DNA from: CAZLKN01 sp964560135
GTDB lineage: Bacteria > Actinomycetota > JAICYB01
Direction of reading: 5' to 3'
DNA: 64,000 nucleotides
NCBI GenBank assembly: GCA_964560135.1
Contig: CAZLKN010000001.1
Location: 1-64,000 of the forward strand
In this document: piece by piece, positions 15,193 through 23,740 of the stretch
How the letters are laid out: each line of letters opens with the position of its first letter
Numbering within the stretch: position 1 is the first letter of the stretch
The notes under the pieces: model-generated
Told to the model about the DNA's origin: nothing
Database searches by the model: none
What the model saw: only the letters and a program-made list of their open reading frames with translations
Program-made: the position numbers and the translations under genes

Positions 15193-16374
15193 TCAATATG
15201 AGAACGGCCAGGACTTGAAGTAGATCTTCAGCCGTAGCCAGATCCCCGCCATGCCGAGTGGCTCCTTCAGGAGAAAGAGCACGATGAGCACCCCGAAGAT
15301 CATCTGGTTCAGCACGTGGATGCTCAGCCCGGCCCCGCCCCCGGGGGAGACGAAGGGGATCTGGACGCTGAACTCCTCCACGAGGTGAGGGATGAGCACG
15401 ATGAAGAAGGCTCCGAGGATCGATCCGAAGATCGATCCGATTCCCCCGACGATGATCATCGCCACGTACTCGATCGACACGAGGAGGTTGTACTGCCCGG
15501 GCGATGCGAACCGGAGGTAGGACCCGAGGAGCGCGCCCGCGGCCGCGGTGTAGAAGGACGAGATGGCGAAGGCCGCTACCTTGTACCGGGCGACGTTCAC
15601 CCCGATCACCGCTGCGGCGATCTCCCGGTCGCGGATGGCCTGGAAGGCACGGCCGGGGCGCGAACGAACGACGTTCTTCGCGAAGAGCGCCGCCACCGCC
15701 AGGATCGGGACGAGCAGGTAGTAGAAGGACTGCTCGCGGTTCAAGGGGATGCCGAAGGAACGGTCCCAGTCGACGAGGTTGGTCTCGCCGACCATCGGTG
15801 AGGGTACGGTCCTCCCCTGCGGGCCCCCGGTGATGAATCTGATGCTGCGGAACAGATGCACGCCGAGGAACACCAGACCGAGGGTCACGATGGCCAGGTA
15901 CAGACCCTTCAGGCGGAGGGCGAACGGTCCGATCAGGACCCCGACGGCCAGGCCGAGGAAACCGGCCATCGCGAGCCATGCGGGGAACGGCCAGCCGAGG
16001 TCACCTCCGAGATAACCGGCGGTGTAGGCTCCGAGACCGAGGAAAAACGCGTGGCCGAGCGAGATCTGTCCGGTGTATCCCGTGAGCAGGTTGAGGCCGA
16101 TGGCGCCGATCGAGGCCATCATCGACAGATTGAGGATGCCGATCCAGAAGTTCGACAGCGTCAGGGGAGCGCTCAGCATCACCACGAGGCCGACGAGCAG
16201 CCAGAAGCGGGAGAAGGGCGTGGGGAAGATACGCAGATGGTGTTCGTAGCGGGATCGCAGCCCGAAGGGGCGGCGCAGCGGTCGCAACGACCAGAACGGA
16301 CTCGGCCCGCGCGGCTCCACCTGTTGGACCGTGCCGTGCGCCTGCTGCGTCGACCCCGGCGCGTCAGCCTTCAT
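15193..16374 (-). CDS. livM: Branched-chain amino acid-type ABC permease (LivM)
   Basis: A 393-residue polytopic membrane protein. Motifs typical of LivM are GLNLLTGYTGQISLGHAFF near residue 94 and the loop RPGRAFQAIRDREIAAAVIG (about 246-265), which contacts the ATPases. An extended hydrophilic N-terminus of about 55 residues precedes the first helix. The start ATG 16374 overlaps the livH stop by four bases (ATGA). Confidence 0.93.
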   Translation of the reverse strand: MKADAPGSTQQAHGTVQQVEPRGPSPFWSLRPLRRPFGLRSRYEHHLRIFPTPFSRFWLLVGLVVMLSAPLTLSNFWIGILNLSMMASIGAIGLNLLTGYTGQISLGHAFFLGLGAYTAGYLGGDLGWPFPAWLAMAGFLGLAVGVLIGPFALRLKGLYLAIVTLGLVFLGVHLFRSIRFITGGPQGRTVPSPMVGETNLVDWDRSFGIPLNREQSFYYLLVPILAVAALFAKNVVRSRPGRAFQAIRDREIAAAVIGVNVARYKVAAFAISSFYTAAAGALLGSYLRFASPGQYNLLVSIEYVAMIIVGGIGSIFGSILGAFFIVLIPHLVEEFSVQIPFVSPGGGAGLSIHVLNQMIFGVLIVLFLLKEPLGMAGIWLRLKIYFKSWPFSY

Positions 16375-17267
16375 ACGCGCTCCACCTCGGGCGTGCCGAA
16401 CAGGCCGTACGGACGGACCATGAGCACGATGATCATGAGCCCGTAAGCGGCGATGATGTGCACGTTGGTGCCCAGCCACGGCGCGAACTGGGGCTGGTAG
16501 CCCTGGACGAGCAGCTCCGCAACACCGATCGTGAGTCCTCCGACGATGGCGCCTCCGGGGGAGTCCAACCCGCCGAGGATCACGGCCGGGAACGCTCGCA
16601 GGGCGGTGAAGCTCAGTTCCGGATGCAGCGTCTGCGGTGCCGTCGCGAGGAAAACGCCACCAACCGTTCCGATGGCCGCGGCGATCGCCCACGACCAGGC
16701 GTAGACCCGGGTGGCCGGGATCCCGACGGCGAGAGCTGCTTCGGGGTCGAAGGCCGTGGCGCGCATCGCCATGCCCATGCGCGAGTACTTGAAAAAGGCG
16801 AAGAACGTCAAGAGCATGATGCCGGCGGCGAGGATCGTCATGAGCTTCGCGACACCGAACCGGACACCGCCGACGACGATCTGGCTGGCCCCCCACGGGT
16901 CTCCCATGATCTTGGCGTCGAACCCCCAGATCCCTGTGACGATCTGGTGGACGATGATCGAGAGAGCGATCGTGACCATGACGATCGCGAACACCGGCCG
17001 TCCGACCATGCGTCGCAGGATCGCGCGCTCGATTCCCCAACCCACCCCACCCATCGCCAGCATCGCGAGGGGGACGGCCACGAAGAACCCTATGCCCCCC
17101 TGGGCCTGGAGGGCCCACACCAGGTAGGCCCCCAGCAGCATGAGCTCACCCTGAGCGAAGTTGATGACCCCGGTCGCCTTGTAGATGATCACGAACCCGA
17201 GGGCCACCAGGGCGTACACCGCCCCGAGGGCAAGGCCCTGGAAGGTGAGCTGGAAGAGATCCGTCAT
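16371..17267 (-). CDS. livH: Branched-chain amino acid-type ABC permease (LivH)
   Basis: A 298-residue permease with the N-terminal signature GLALGAVYALVALGFVIIYKATGVINFAQGE at shorter spacing, and the ATPase-contact segment MAMRATAFDPEAALAVGI. ATG 17267 overlaps the stop of the acyl-CoA ligase by four bases. Translation of the ligase and the permease is therefore probably coupled. Confidence 0.94.
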   Translation of the reverse strand: MTDLFQLTFQGLALGAVYALVALGFVIIYKATGVINFAQGELMLLGAYLVWALQAQGGIGFFVAVPLAMLAMGGVGWGIERAILRRMVGRPVFAIVMVTIALSIIVHQIVTGIWGFDAKIMGDPWGASQIVVGGVRFGVAKLMTILAAGIMLLTFFAFFKYSRMGMAMRATAFDPEAALAVGIPATRVYAWSWAIAAAIGTVGGVFLATAPQTLHPELSFTALRAFPAVILGGLDSPGGAIVGGLTIGVAELLVQGYQPQFAPWLGTNVHIIAAYGLMIIVLMVRPYGLFGTPEVERV

Positions 17268-19123
17268 GCGCTGCCCTGGCCGTAGATCGAGTCGACCAGA
17301 TCCGCGAACCGCTCGGCGAGGGCGCTTCGTTTGACCTTCTGGGTCGCCGTAAGCTCGCCGTCCTCGTGGTCCAGTTCCTTGGGGATCAGGCGGAAGGCCT
17401 TGATCTGCTCGACCTGTGCCAGCTCCGCGTTCACCTTCCTCACCTCGTCGGAGATCAGGTCGCGGATCTCCGGCTTCTCGGTGAGGTCGCGGTAGGTGGT
17501 GAAGCCGAGACCACGGCGTCCGGCCCAATCGGCCACGGCGTCCAGTTCGATCCCGATCAGGGCGCTCAGGAACTTGCGCTGGTCGCCGATCACCACGGCC
17601 TCGCGGATGTAGGGAGAGTACTTGAGCTTGTTTTCGATCTCGCTCGGGGAGATGTTCTTCCCGCCGGCGGTGATGATGATGTCCTTCTTGCGGTCGGTGA
17701 TGTGGAGATGTCCCCGCTCGTCGATCGTGCCGACGTCCCCGGTGTGCAGCCACCCCTCGTCGTCGATCGTCTCCCTGGTGGCCTCAGGATTCCGGAAGTA
17801 GCCGGCGAACACGCACGGCGACCGGAGCAGGATCTCTCCGTCGTCGGCGATCCGGATCTCGACGTCGGTCACCGGTTTGCCGACGGAGCCCAGGCTGTAG
17901 TCGTCGGCGGGGGTCAGCGTGCCGGTTCCCGTGGACTCCGTCATCCCCCAGCCCTCACGGATGTGGATGCCGATCGCGTGGAAGAACCGGAGGATCTCGG
18001 GGGCGATCGGTGCGGCTCCCGACGCCGGCGTGTGGCACTGAGAGAGGCCGACCTTGCGCTGCAGCGAGCGGTAGAGGAAGAGCCAGCCGATCGCGTACAC
18101 GAGGTTGTGAGGGAAGCGGTAGCGGCCGCCTGCCGCGAGCCACCGCTGCGAGAGATGGTCGCCCACGCGCATCCAGAGCCGGTAGTTGAGGCGCTTCAGC
18201 CAGCTGGCATCGTTCATCCGGATGTGGATGCCGGCCGCCATCTTCTCCCAGATCCGCGGGACCCCCAGGAAGATCGTGGGCTCGATCTCCCGAAGGTTCT
18301 CGGGCACCGTGTCGATGGATTCGGCGAAGTTCGCGGACGCCCCCGACGAGATCGTCACGAACAGGGTCAGGATCTTCTCCGCGACGTGGCAGAGCGGGAG
18401 GTAGGACAGGATGCGGTCCTCCGTCGAGCCCTGCCAGTAGGTGCGCGCGACCCGGATCGCGTGGACGAGGTTCCGCTCGGACAGGATCGCGCCCTTCGGG
18501 GGCCCGGTGGTGCCGGAGGTGTACACGATCATGGCGGTCTCGTCGGCGTGGCGCTCGTCCACCAACCGCTCGAAACGCTCTGGATCCTCCTCGTGCAGGG
18601 CACGTCCTCTGCTCACGACCTCCTCGTAGGTGATCAGGCGGGGGTCGTCGTAGCCACGGAGCCCCTTGGAGTCGATGACGACGATCCGCTCGAGGGCCTC
18701 GCGCCGGTCCGCGACCGCGAGGGCTTTGTCCACCTGTTCCTGGTCCTCGGCCACCAGATAGCGCGTCTGGCTGTGCGACAGGATGTACTCCACCTCGGGG
18801 GCCGGGTTGGTCGGGTAGATCCCGACGGAGATCCCTCCGGCACAGATCGTGCCGAGTTCGGCGAACACCCATTCGGGACGGTCCTCGGAGTGGATCGCGA
18901 CGCGATCGCCGGTTTCAAGTCCGAGCGATACGAGCCCGAGGCCGAAGGCGCGGGCCCGATCGTAGTAGTCCTCCCACGTGAACGGGTTCCAGACCCCGAG
19001 GCGCTTCTCGCGGAGCGCGATCTGGTTGGCCGACTCGCGGCACCGGGCACGGAAGACGGCAGGGAGCGACCCGAGTGCCACCTCGTCGCGGTCTGTGGGT
19101 TGACGGATCGTCTCGACGGCCAT
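17264..19123 (-). CDS. fadD: AMP-forming long-chain acyl-CoA synthetase
   Basis: A 619-residue ANL-family enzyme of the long-chain (FadD15/ACSL-like) type that makes acyl-CoA from a carboxylate, ATP and CoA. The P-loop is IVYTSGTTGPPKGA (about 192-205). The adenine motif is GWGMTESTGTG, the hinge region is GWLHTGDVGTIDERG, and GGKNISPSEIE is the A8 loop. GGGAGGTGAG precedes the ATG. It lies five bases after livG and overlaps livH, inside an importer operon. This points to activation of the imported substrate on entry. Chain length preference is not predictable. Confidence 0.92.
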   Translation of the reverse strand: MAVETIRQPTDRDEVALGSLPAVFRARCRESANQIALREKRLGVWNPFTWEDYYDRARAFGLGLVSLGLETGDRVAIHSEDRPEWVFAELGTICAGGISVGIYPTNPAPEVEYILSHSQTRYLVAEDQEQVDKALAVADRREALERIVVIDSKGLRGYDDPRLITYEEVVSRGRALHEEDPERFERLVDERHADETAMIVYTSGTTGPPKGAILSERNLVHAIRVARTYWQGSTEDRILSYLPLCHVAEKILTLFVTISSGASANFAESIDTVPENLREIEPTIFLGVPRIWEKMAAGIHIRMNDASWLKRLNYRLWMRVGDHLSQRWLAAGGRYRFPHNLVYAIGWLFLYRSLQRKVGLSQCHTPASGAAPIAPEILRFFHAIGIHIREGWGMTESTGTGTLTPADDYSLGSVGKPVTDVEIRIADDGEILLRSPCVFAGYFRNPEATRETIDDEGWLHTGDVGTIDERGHLHITDRKKDIIITAGGKNISPSEIENKLKYSPYIREAVVIGDQRKFLSALIGIELDAVADWAGRRGLGFTTYRDLTEKPEIRDLISDEVRKVNAELAQVEQIKAFRLIPKELDHEDGELTATQKVKRSALAERFADLVDSIYGQGSA

Positions 19124-19128
19124 GTGGC

Positions 19129-20016
19129 TCACCTCCCGGCTGTGGACTCGGGACCCCGGTCGTCTCCCCGCACGTGGTCGACCCCCAGGTAGGCCTTCAA
19201 CACCTCCGGATGCTGCTGGATCTCCGCGGGCGTGCCCTCCGCGATGCGGCGTCCGAAATCCAGAGCCATGACACGGTCGGCCACGTCCATCACCACGCCC
19301 ATGTCGTGGTCGACCAGGATCTGGGTGATCCCGAGCTCCTCCTTGATGTCGAGCACGAAGCGGGCCATGTCCTCGGTTTCCTCGAGGTTCATCCCGGCGA
19401 CCGGTTCGTCGAGCAGCAGGAGCTCGGGCTCCATCGCCAGCGCTCGCCCGAGTTCGACCCGCTTCTGCAGGCCGTAGGGGAGGGTCGCGACGCGCTGGTC
19501 GCGAACGGCTGCGATCTCCAGGAAGTCGATCACGCGTTCCACCTGCTCGCGGTGTCGCACCTCCTCGCGCTTGGCGCGTCCCCACCACAGCCCTCCGGTC
19601 ACCACCCCCGTCTGCATGAGATGGTGGCGACCGAGCAGGAGATTGTCCGTGACGGTCATGAACGGGAACAGTTCGATGTTCTGGAACGTCCGGGCCACGC
19701 CGAGCTCGGCGATCTGGTGCGGCCTGCTGCCGGAGATCTCACGCCCCTTGAAGACGATGCGTCCCCGCTGTGGCCGGTAGACGGCGCACAGGCAGTTGAA
19801 GATCGAGGTCTTCCCCGCGCCGTTCGGTCCGATGATCGCGAAGAGCTCTCCCGGCTGCACGTCGAAGGACACGTCGTCGAGCGCGACGATGCCCGCGAAG
19901 GTCAGCGTGATCTCGTGGGCTTGCAGTACAGGCCCCTCGGCGCCAGTGGGCGGACGGACCTGAGCGCCCGTCTCCCCCGCGTTCTGATGTGCGTCCATCA
20001 TCGGTGCCCTAACCAT
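19129..20016 (-). CDS. livG: ABC transporter ATP-binding protein (LivG)
   Basis: A 295-residue ATPase. Walker A is GPNGAGKT (about 63-70). The signature is the LivG-typical LPYGLQKRVELGRAL, Walker B is LLLLDEP, and the switch His lies in LVDHD. An N-terminal extension of about 27 residues precedes the fold. It pairs with LivF as the nucleotide-binding half of the importer. Confidence 0.94.
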   Translation of the reverse strand: MVRAPMMDAHQNAGETGAQVRPPTGAEGPVLQAHEITLTFAGIVALDDVSFDVQPGELFAIIGPNGAGKTSIFNCLCAVYRPQRGRIVFKGREISGSRPHQIAELGVARTFQNIELFPFMTVTDNLLLGRHHLMQTGVVTGGLWWGRAKREEVRHREQVERVIDFLEIAAVRDQRVATLPYGLQKRVELGRALAMEPELLLLDEPVAGMNLEETEDMARFVLDIKEELGITQILVDHDMGVVMDVADRVMALDFGRRIAEGTPAEIQQHPEVLKAYLGVDHVRGDDRGPESTAGR

Positions 20017-20040
20017 ATCGCTCCCGGAATCCGGGGCGGC

Positions 20041-20829
20041 TCAGGAGAGCCACCGCTTCTTGCGGCGGTAATGCTTGACGTCCCGGTACGAGCGCCGCTT
20101 CCCCTCCTGGAGGCCGAGATAGAACTCCCGCACGTCCTCGTCGCGGGCGAGGACGTCGGCCGGTTTGTCCATCACGACGCGTCCGTTCTCGACGATGTAG
20201 CCGTGGGAGGCGACCTCGAGCGCCATGGCGGCGTTCTGCTCCACGAGCAGCACGGAGGTGCCCTGCCGGTTGATGTCCACGATGATGTCGCGGATCTGGC
20301 GGACGAGGAGCGGCGCGAGGCCCAGGGAAGGCTCGTCGAGCAGCAGCAGGCGGGGCGAGGACATGAGCGCGCGGGCGATCGCCAGCATCTGCTGCTCCCC
20401 GCCGGATAGGTAGCCGGCGGTGCTTCGCCGTCGCTCGGCGAGGACGGGGAACAACTCCATCACCCGATCGAAGGACTCCCTGACGGCGCCCCCGTCCCGC
20501 CGGGTGAAGGCTCCGGTGCGCAGGTTCTCGTCGACGCTGAGCTCGGCGAAGATGCGCCGGCCCTCGAGAACCTGTGCGATGCCCAGCCGGACGATCGCAC
20601 TGGGACTCGAGCGGTCGATGCGATCGCCTTCGAAGGTGATGCGGCCTTTGGTGATCTCGCCGTTGTGGATGTCCAGCAGGCCGGTGATCGCGCGCAGGGT
20701 GGTGGTCTTGCCGGCGCCGTTCGCTCCGAGGAGCGCGACGATCGCCCCGTCGGGGACCTCCAGGGATACGCCCCGGAGGGCGACGATCACGTCGCTGTAC
20801 ACGACCTCGAGGTTCTCTACCCGCAGCAT
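20041..20829 (-). CDS. livF: ABC transporter ATP-binding protein (LivF)
   Basis: A 262-residue ATPase with Walker A GANGAGKT, signature YLSGGEQQMLAIARAL, Walker B LLLLDEPS and switch EQNA. The C-terminus has a basic tail (KRRSYRDVKHYRRKKRW). It is the first gene of the importer operon. TAGGCT (20842-20837) lies seven bases before the ATG with no ribosome-binding site, suggesting a leaderless start of a separate transcript after the trehalose operon. Confidence 0.94.
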   Translation of the reverse strand: MLRVENLEVVYSDVIVALRGVSLEVPDGAIVALLGANGAGKTTTLRAITGLLDIHNGEITKGRITFEGDRIDRSSPSAIVRLGIAQVLEGRRIFAELSVDENLRTGAFTRRDGGAVRESFDRVMELFPVLAERRRSTAGYLSGGEQQMLAIARALMSSPRLLLLDEPSLGLAPLLVRQIRDIIVDINRQGTSVLLVEQNAAMALEVASHGYIVENGRVVMDKPADVLARDEDVREFYLGLQEGKRRSYRDVKHYRRKKRWLS

Positions 20830-20870
20830 GCGACGCAGCCTATCGCGCGGGAGGTGCGGGTCGACAGCTT

Positions 20871-21173
20871 TCAGGCCGGCGGGTCGGCGAGATGTTCCTC
20901 GATCGCCCGGACCTTGCTCTCGAGGCCCCCGGTCGTACCGGGGCGGATGTCCGCCTTCACGACGAGGCTCACGCGCTCGCATCCCTGGAGGACGGTATCG
21001 ACGGCGTCCTTCACGACCTCCATCACCTCGTTCCACTCGCCCTCGATGGTCGTGAACATCGCGTCCGTCCGGTTGGGCAGCCCGGAGTCGCGGACGACCC
21101 GGACGGCTTCGGCGACCTCGGCCCCCACCGAGGTGCCCACTCCGAGCGGGGTCACGCTGAAAGCCACGATCAT
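20871..21173 (-). CDS. MTH1187-family thiamine-binding protein
   Basis: A 100-residue protein of the MTH1187/YqgV family (thiamine-binding fold). The start MIVAFSVTPLGVGTSVG and the later LVVKADIRPG are characteristic. Members bind thiamine-like ligands in vitro, but their physiological role is poorly known. ATG 21173 overlaps the treY stop as ATGA, so it is translationally coupled to the trehalose operon. It is the last gene before the Liv operon promoter. Confidence 0.85.
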   Translation of the reverse strand: MIVAFSVTPLGVGTSVGAEVAEAVRVVRDSGLPNRTDAMFTTIEGEWNEVMEVVKDAVDTVLQGCERVSLVVKADIRPGTTGGLESKVRAIEEHLADPPA

Positions 21174-23740
21174 GGTGCATCCCTCCTCGGTTCCAGCAGC
21201 GCTACCGGGAATCGTGACAGGATCTCGGCCACCGGCAACCCGCGTCTTACGGCCCGGATGCGCTGACCCGTGAACACGTTCCGCCATGTCGCCGGTGCGG
21301 CCTCCGGGAGCCTGACCCTCGTATCCTTCCAGACGTCGTCGGCGACGGGAGCGTTGAGCGTCCCGGCCAGGCCGACGGTGAGGCGGGGCACGACGGCGAT
21401 CGACCAGGCATTCCGGCGACGGCGCGCGAAAGCCACGACGTGGTTCCTCTGCGCCCCCGACGCATCCAGGGGGAGGTGGCTGCCGTCAAGGTACAGGGCG
21501 GCATGGGCACGCCGGTGCGCGAGCCCGAGGTGGGTGACGAGCAGTTTGACCCCTCCGTCCGCCCAGGAGTCGAAGGCCTCGGCGGCCAGGGTGGCCGGAT
21601 CGCCGTCATGGTTTCGTATCCGCTCGAGGGCCCGTCGCCGGACGTCGAAGTCGATCGGTCGTCGGTTGTCGGGATCCACCAGCGCCAGATGCCACTGCTC
21701 CGAGCCCTGGTACAGGTCGGGGACGCCGGGCGCGGCCAGCTTCACCACGAGCTGCGCCAGCGAGTTCAGCGCGCCGTGGTAGGCCACGACGCGCTGGAAG
21801 CGCAGGAAGTCGCGCCGGAACCGTTCGTTGGAGGGGGCCAGCAGGGTCACCACGAACCGTTCCAGGGCGCGTTCGTACCGGGGGTCGGGGTCGCGCCAGC
21901 TCGTGTTGACCTTGGCCTCCCGGGCAGCCTTGACGACGTAGGCGCGCAGGCGTTTGCTGAGCCCTCGGAGCTCGCGTTCGTCCAGCGGCCAGATCCCCAG
22001 GAGGGTCTGGTAGATCAGGAGCTCCTCCCGGCGGTCGGGTACCGGCCGGTCGCCGACGTTGGGCCGGTGTGGCGCGTTCCAGCGGCTCCACCGGTCCAGG
22101 TGCCTGCTCCACTCCTCCGGGAGCTCGCTCAGGACGTCGATCCGAGCGCGGACGTCCTCGCTGCGCTTGGTGTCGTGGGTGGAGGTGGTGTTCAGGCCGT
22201 GGGGATGGCGGCGGCGCCGGTCGCGGATCAGGCCGTGCAGCTCCGACGGCGGGACCGCCGGATCGCCGGGGTCGCCCCCGACGTCGTTGCGGGAGGCGAG
22301 CCGTACGTACCGGTACAAGGCGGTGTCCTCGAAGCCCTTGGCCATGGCCGGACCGGACAGTTGCTGCCAGCGCATCACGAACCTCGACTGCTCGGCGATG
22401 TCGAGGCCCGCCCGGCGTAGGAGCAGGACATCGGCGAGGAAGGCCAGGGCCCGGGGGTCGCCGTCGAACAGCTCGCGGGCCTGCTTCACCGCCGCCGCGA
22501 TCCGTTCACGGTCCTCCGTGCGCACCTCGGGTCCGCGGATGTAGGTGCGGTACACGTCGAGGGTGACCGTCACCGTTCGCAACGCCGCGGTGAGCTCCGC
22601 GGGATCGAGGTCGCGGGCGTGGCGGTCCCGGGCGGCGAGGTCGGCCAGGCGGCGGCCGAGCGATGCCACCTCCCCACCGAACAGCCGGTCGAGCACCAGC
22701 CGTTTCGCCTCGTGGACCACGTCGCCGAACCGGGTGGGCGACCCGGTGAAGGCGTCACCGGCGGCCTGGACGGCGGCGGCCCCCGCCGGATCCACCGAGA
22801 CCGCCCCGAGGGCGTTCAGGAACTCGTAGCCCGTCGTGCCCGCGGTGGCCCAGGAAGCCGGGAGCGCCTCGCCGCGGTCGAGGATCTTCTCGACGACCAC
22901 GTACGCCCCACCGGTCGCCTCCGACAGGCGCTCGAGGTAGGACTCGGGGTCGTGGAGGCCGTCGATGTGGTCCACCCGCAGTCCGGTGACCTCTCCCCGG
23001 GCGACGAGGTCCAGGACGAGGCGGTGGGTGGCCGCGAACACCTCGGGATCCTCAGTGCGCACCGACACGAGGTCGGTGATGTCGAAGAAACGGCGGTAGC
23101 TCATCTCACGGCTCGACGCCCGCCAGTGCACCAGCCGGTAGGCCTGTGCCTCCAGGAGGGCGCGGAGGCGGTCGAGACCGCCGGGGCGGCCGGGATCGAA
23201 GCGCCCGGTCTTGGCCTTGGGCCCTCCGGAGACGCCTGCGAGCGGGAACCGGTGATCGTGGTAGCGGAGCTCCATGCCCCGCGCGGCGGGGACCACCCGC
23301 AGCTCCCCGGTCTCCAGCACCTCGCCGTAGGGCCCACCGAGGACGGGCAGGACGATCTTCCCGCCGCCGGCGTCCCAGTCGATGTCGAAGTACCGGCCGT
23401 AGGGCGATGCCGGACCTCGTTCGAGGACGTCCCACCACCACGGGTTCTCGTGGCCGGCGGCCATGTGGTTGGGGACGATGTCCAGCAGCAGCCCCATCCC
23501 GTGGACTCGCAGCTCGGAGCTCAGGGCCGCCAGGCCCTCGGGGCCCCCGAGCTCGGGGTCGATCCTCGTGGGATCCACCACGTCGTAGCCGTGGGCGCTG
23601 CCCGCACGCGAGGCGAGGATCGGCGAGGTGTACACGTCGGTGACGCCCAGGTCGTGCAGATAGCCGACGACCTCCGCCGCGCGATGGAGGTCGAAATGGC
23701 CGTGGAGCTGGAGCCGGTAGGTGGAGGTCGGCGTTCTCAC
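21170..23740 (-). CDS. treY: Malto-oligosyltrehalose synthase
   Basis: TreY converts the reducing end of malto-oligosaccharides into a terminal trehalose unit. The 856-residue protein has the GH13_26 pattern: N-terminal RTPTSTYRLQLHGHFDL, catalytic Asp in GLRVDHIDGL, general acid Glu in VVVEKILDRGE, and Asp in NTTSTHDTKRSEDVR. GTG 23740 overlaps the treX stop as GTGA. It acts with TreZ, which releases trehalose. Confidence 0.96.
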   Translation of the reverse strand: MRTPTSTYRLQLHGHFDLHRAAEVVGYLHDLGVTDVYTSPILASRAGSAHGYDVVDPTRIDPELGGPEGLAALSSELRVHGMGLLLDIVPNHMAAGHENPWWWDVLERGPASPYGRYFDIDWDAGGGKIVLPVLGGPYGEVLETGELRVVPAARGMELRYHDHRFPLAGVSGGPKAKTGRFDPGRPGGLDRLRALLEAQAYRLVHWRASSREMSYRRFFDITDLVSVRTEDPEVFAATHRLVLDLVARGEVTGLRVDHIDGLHDPESYLERLSEATGGAYVVVEKILDRGEALPASWATAGTTGYEFLNALGAVSVDPAGAAAVQAAGDAFTGSPTRFGDVVHEAKRLVLDRLFGGEVASLGRRLADLAARDRHARDLDPAELTAALRTVTVTLDVYRTYIRGPEVRTEDRERIAAAVKQARELFDGDPRALAFLADVLLLRRAGLDIAEQSRFVMRWQQLSGPAMAKGFEDTALYRYVRLASRNDVGGDPGDPAVPPSELHGLIRDRRRRHPHGLNTTSTHDTKRSEDVRARIDVLSELPEEWSRHLDRWSRWNAPHRPNVGDRPVPDRREELLIYQTLLGIWPLDERELRGLSKRLRAYVVKAAREAKVNTSWRDPDPRYERALERFVVTLLAPSNERFRRDFLRFQRVVAYHGALNSLAQLVVKLAAPGVPDLYQGSEQWHLALVDPDNRRPIDFDVRRRALERIRNHDGDPATLAAEAFDSWADGGVKLLVTHLGLAHRRAHAALYLDGSHLPLDASGAQRNHVVAFARRRRNAWSIAVVPRLTVGLAGTLNAPVADDVWKDTRVRLPEAAPATWRNVFTGQRIRAVRRGLPVAEILSRFPVALLEPRRDAP

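Noticed and set aside
17366..19192. 608-residue plus-strand frame opposite the acyl-CoA ligase
   Set aside because: Mirror of a conserved enzyme in third-position GC-rich DNA; no motif of its own.
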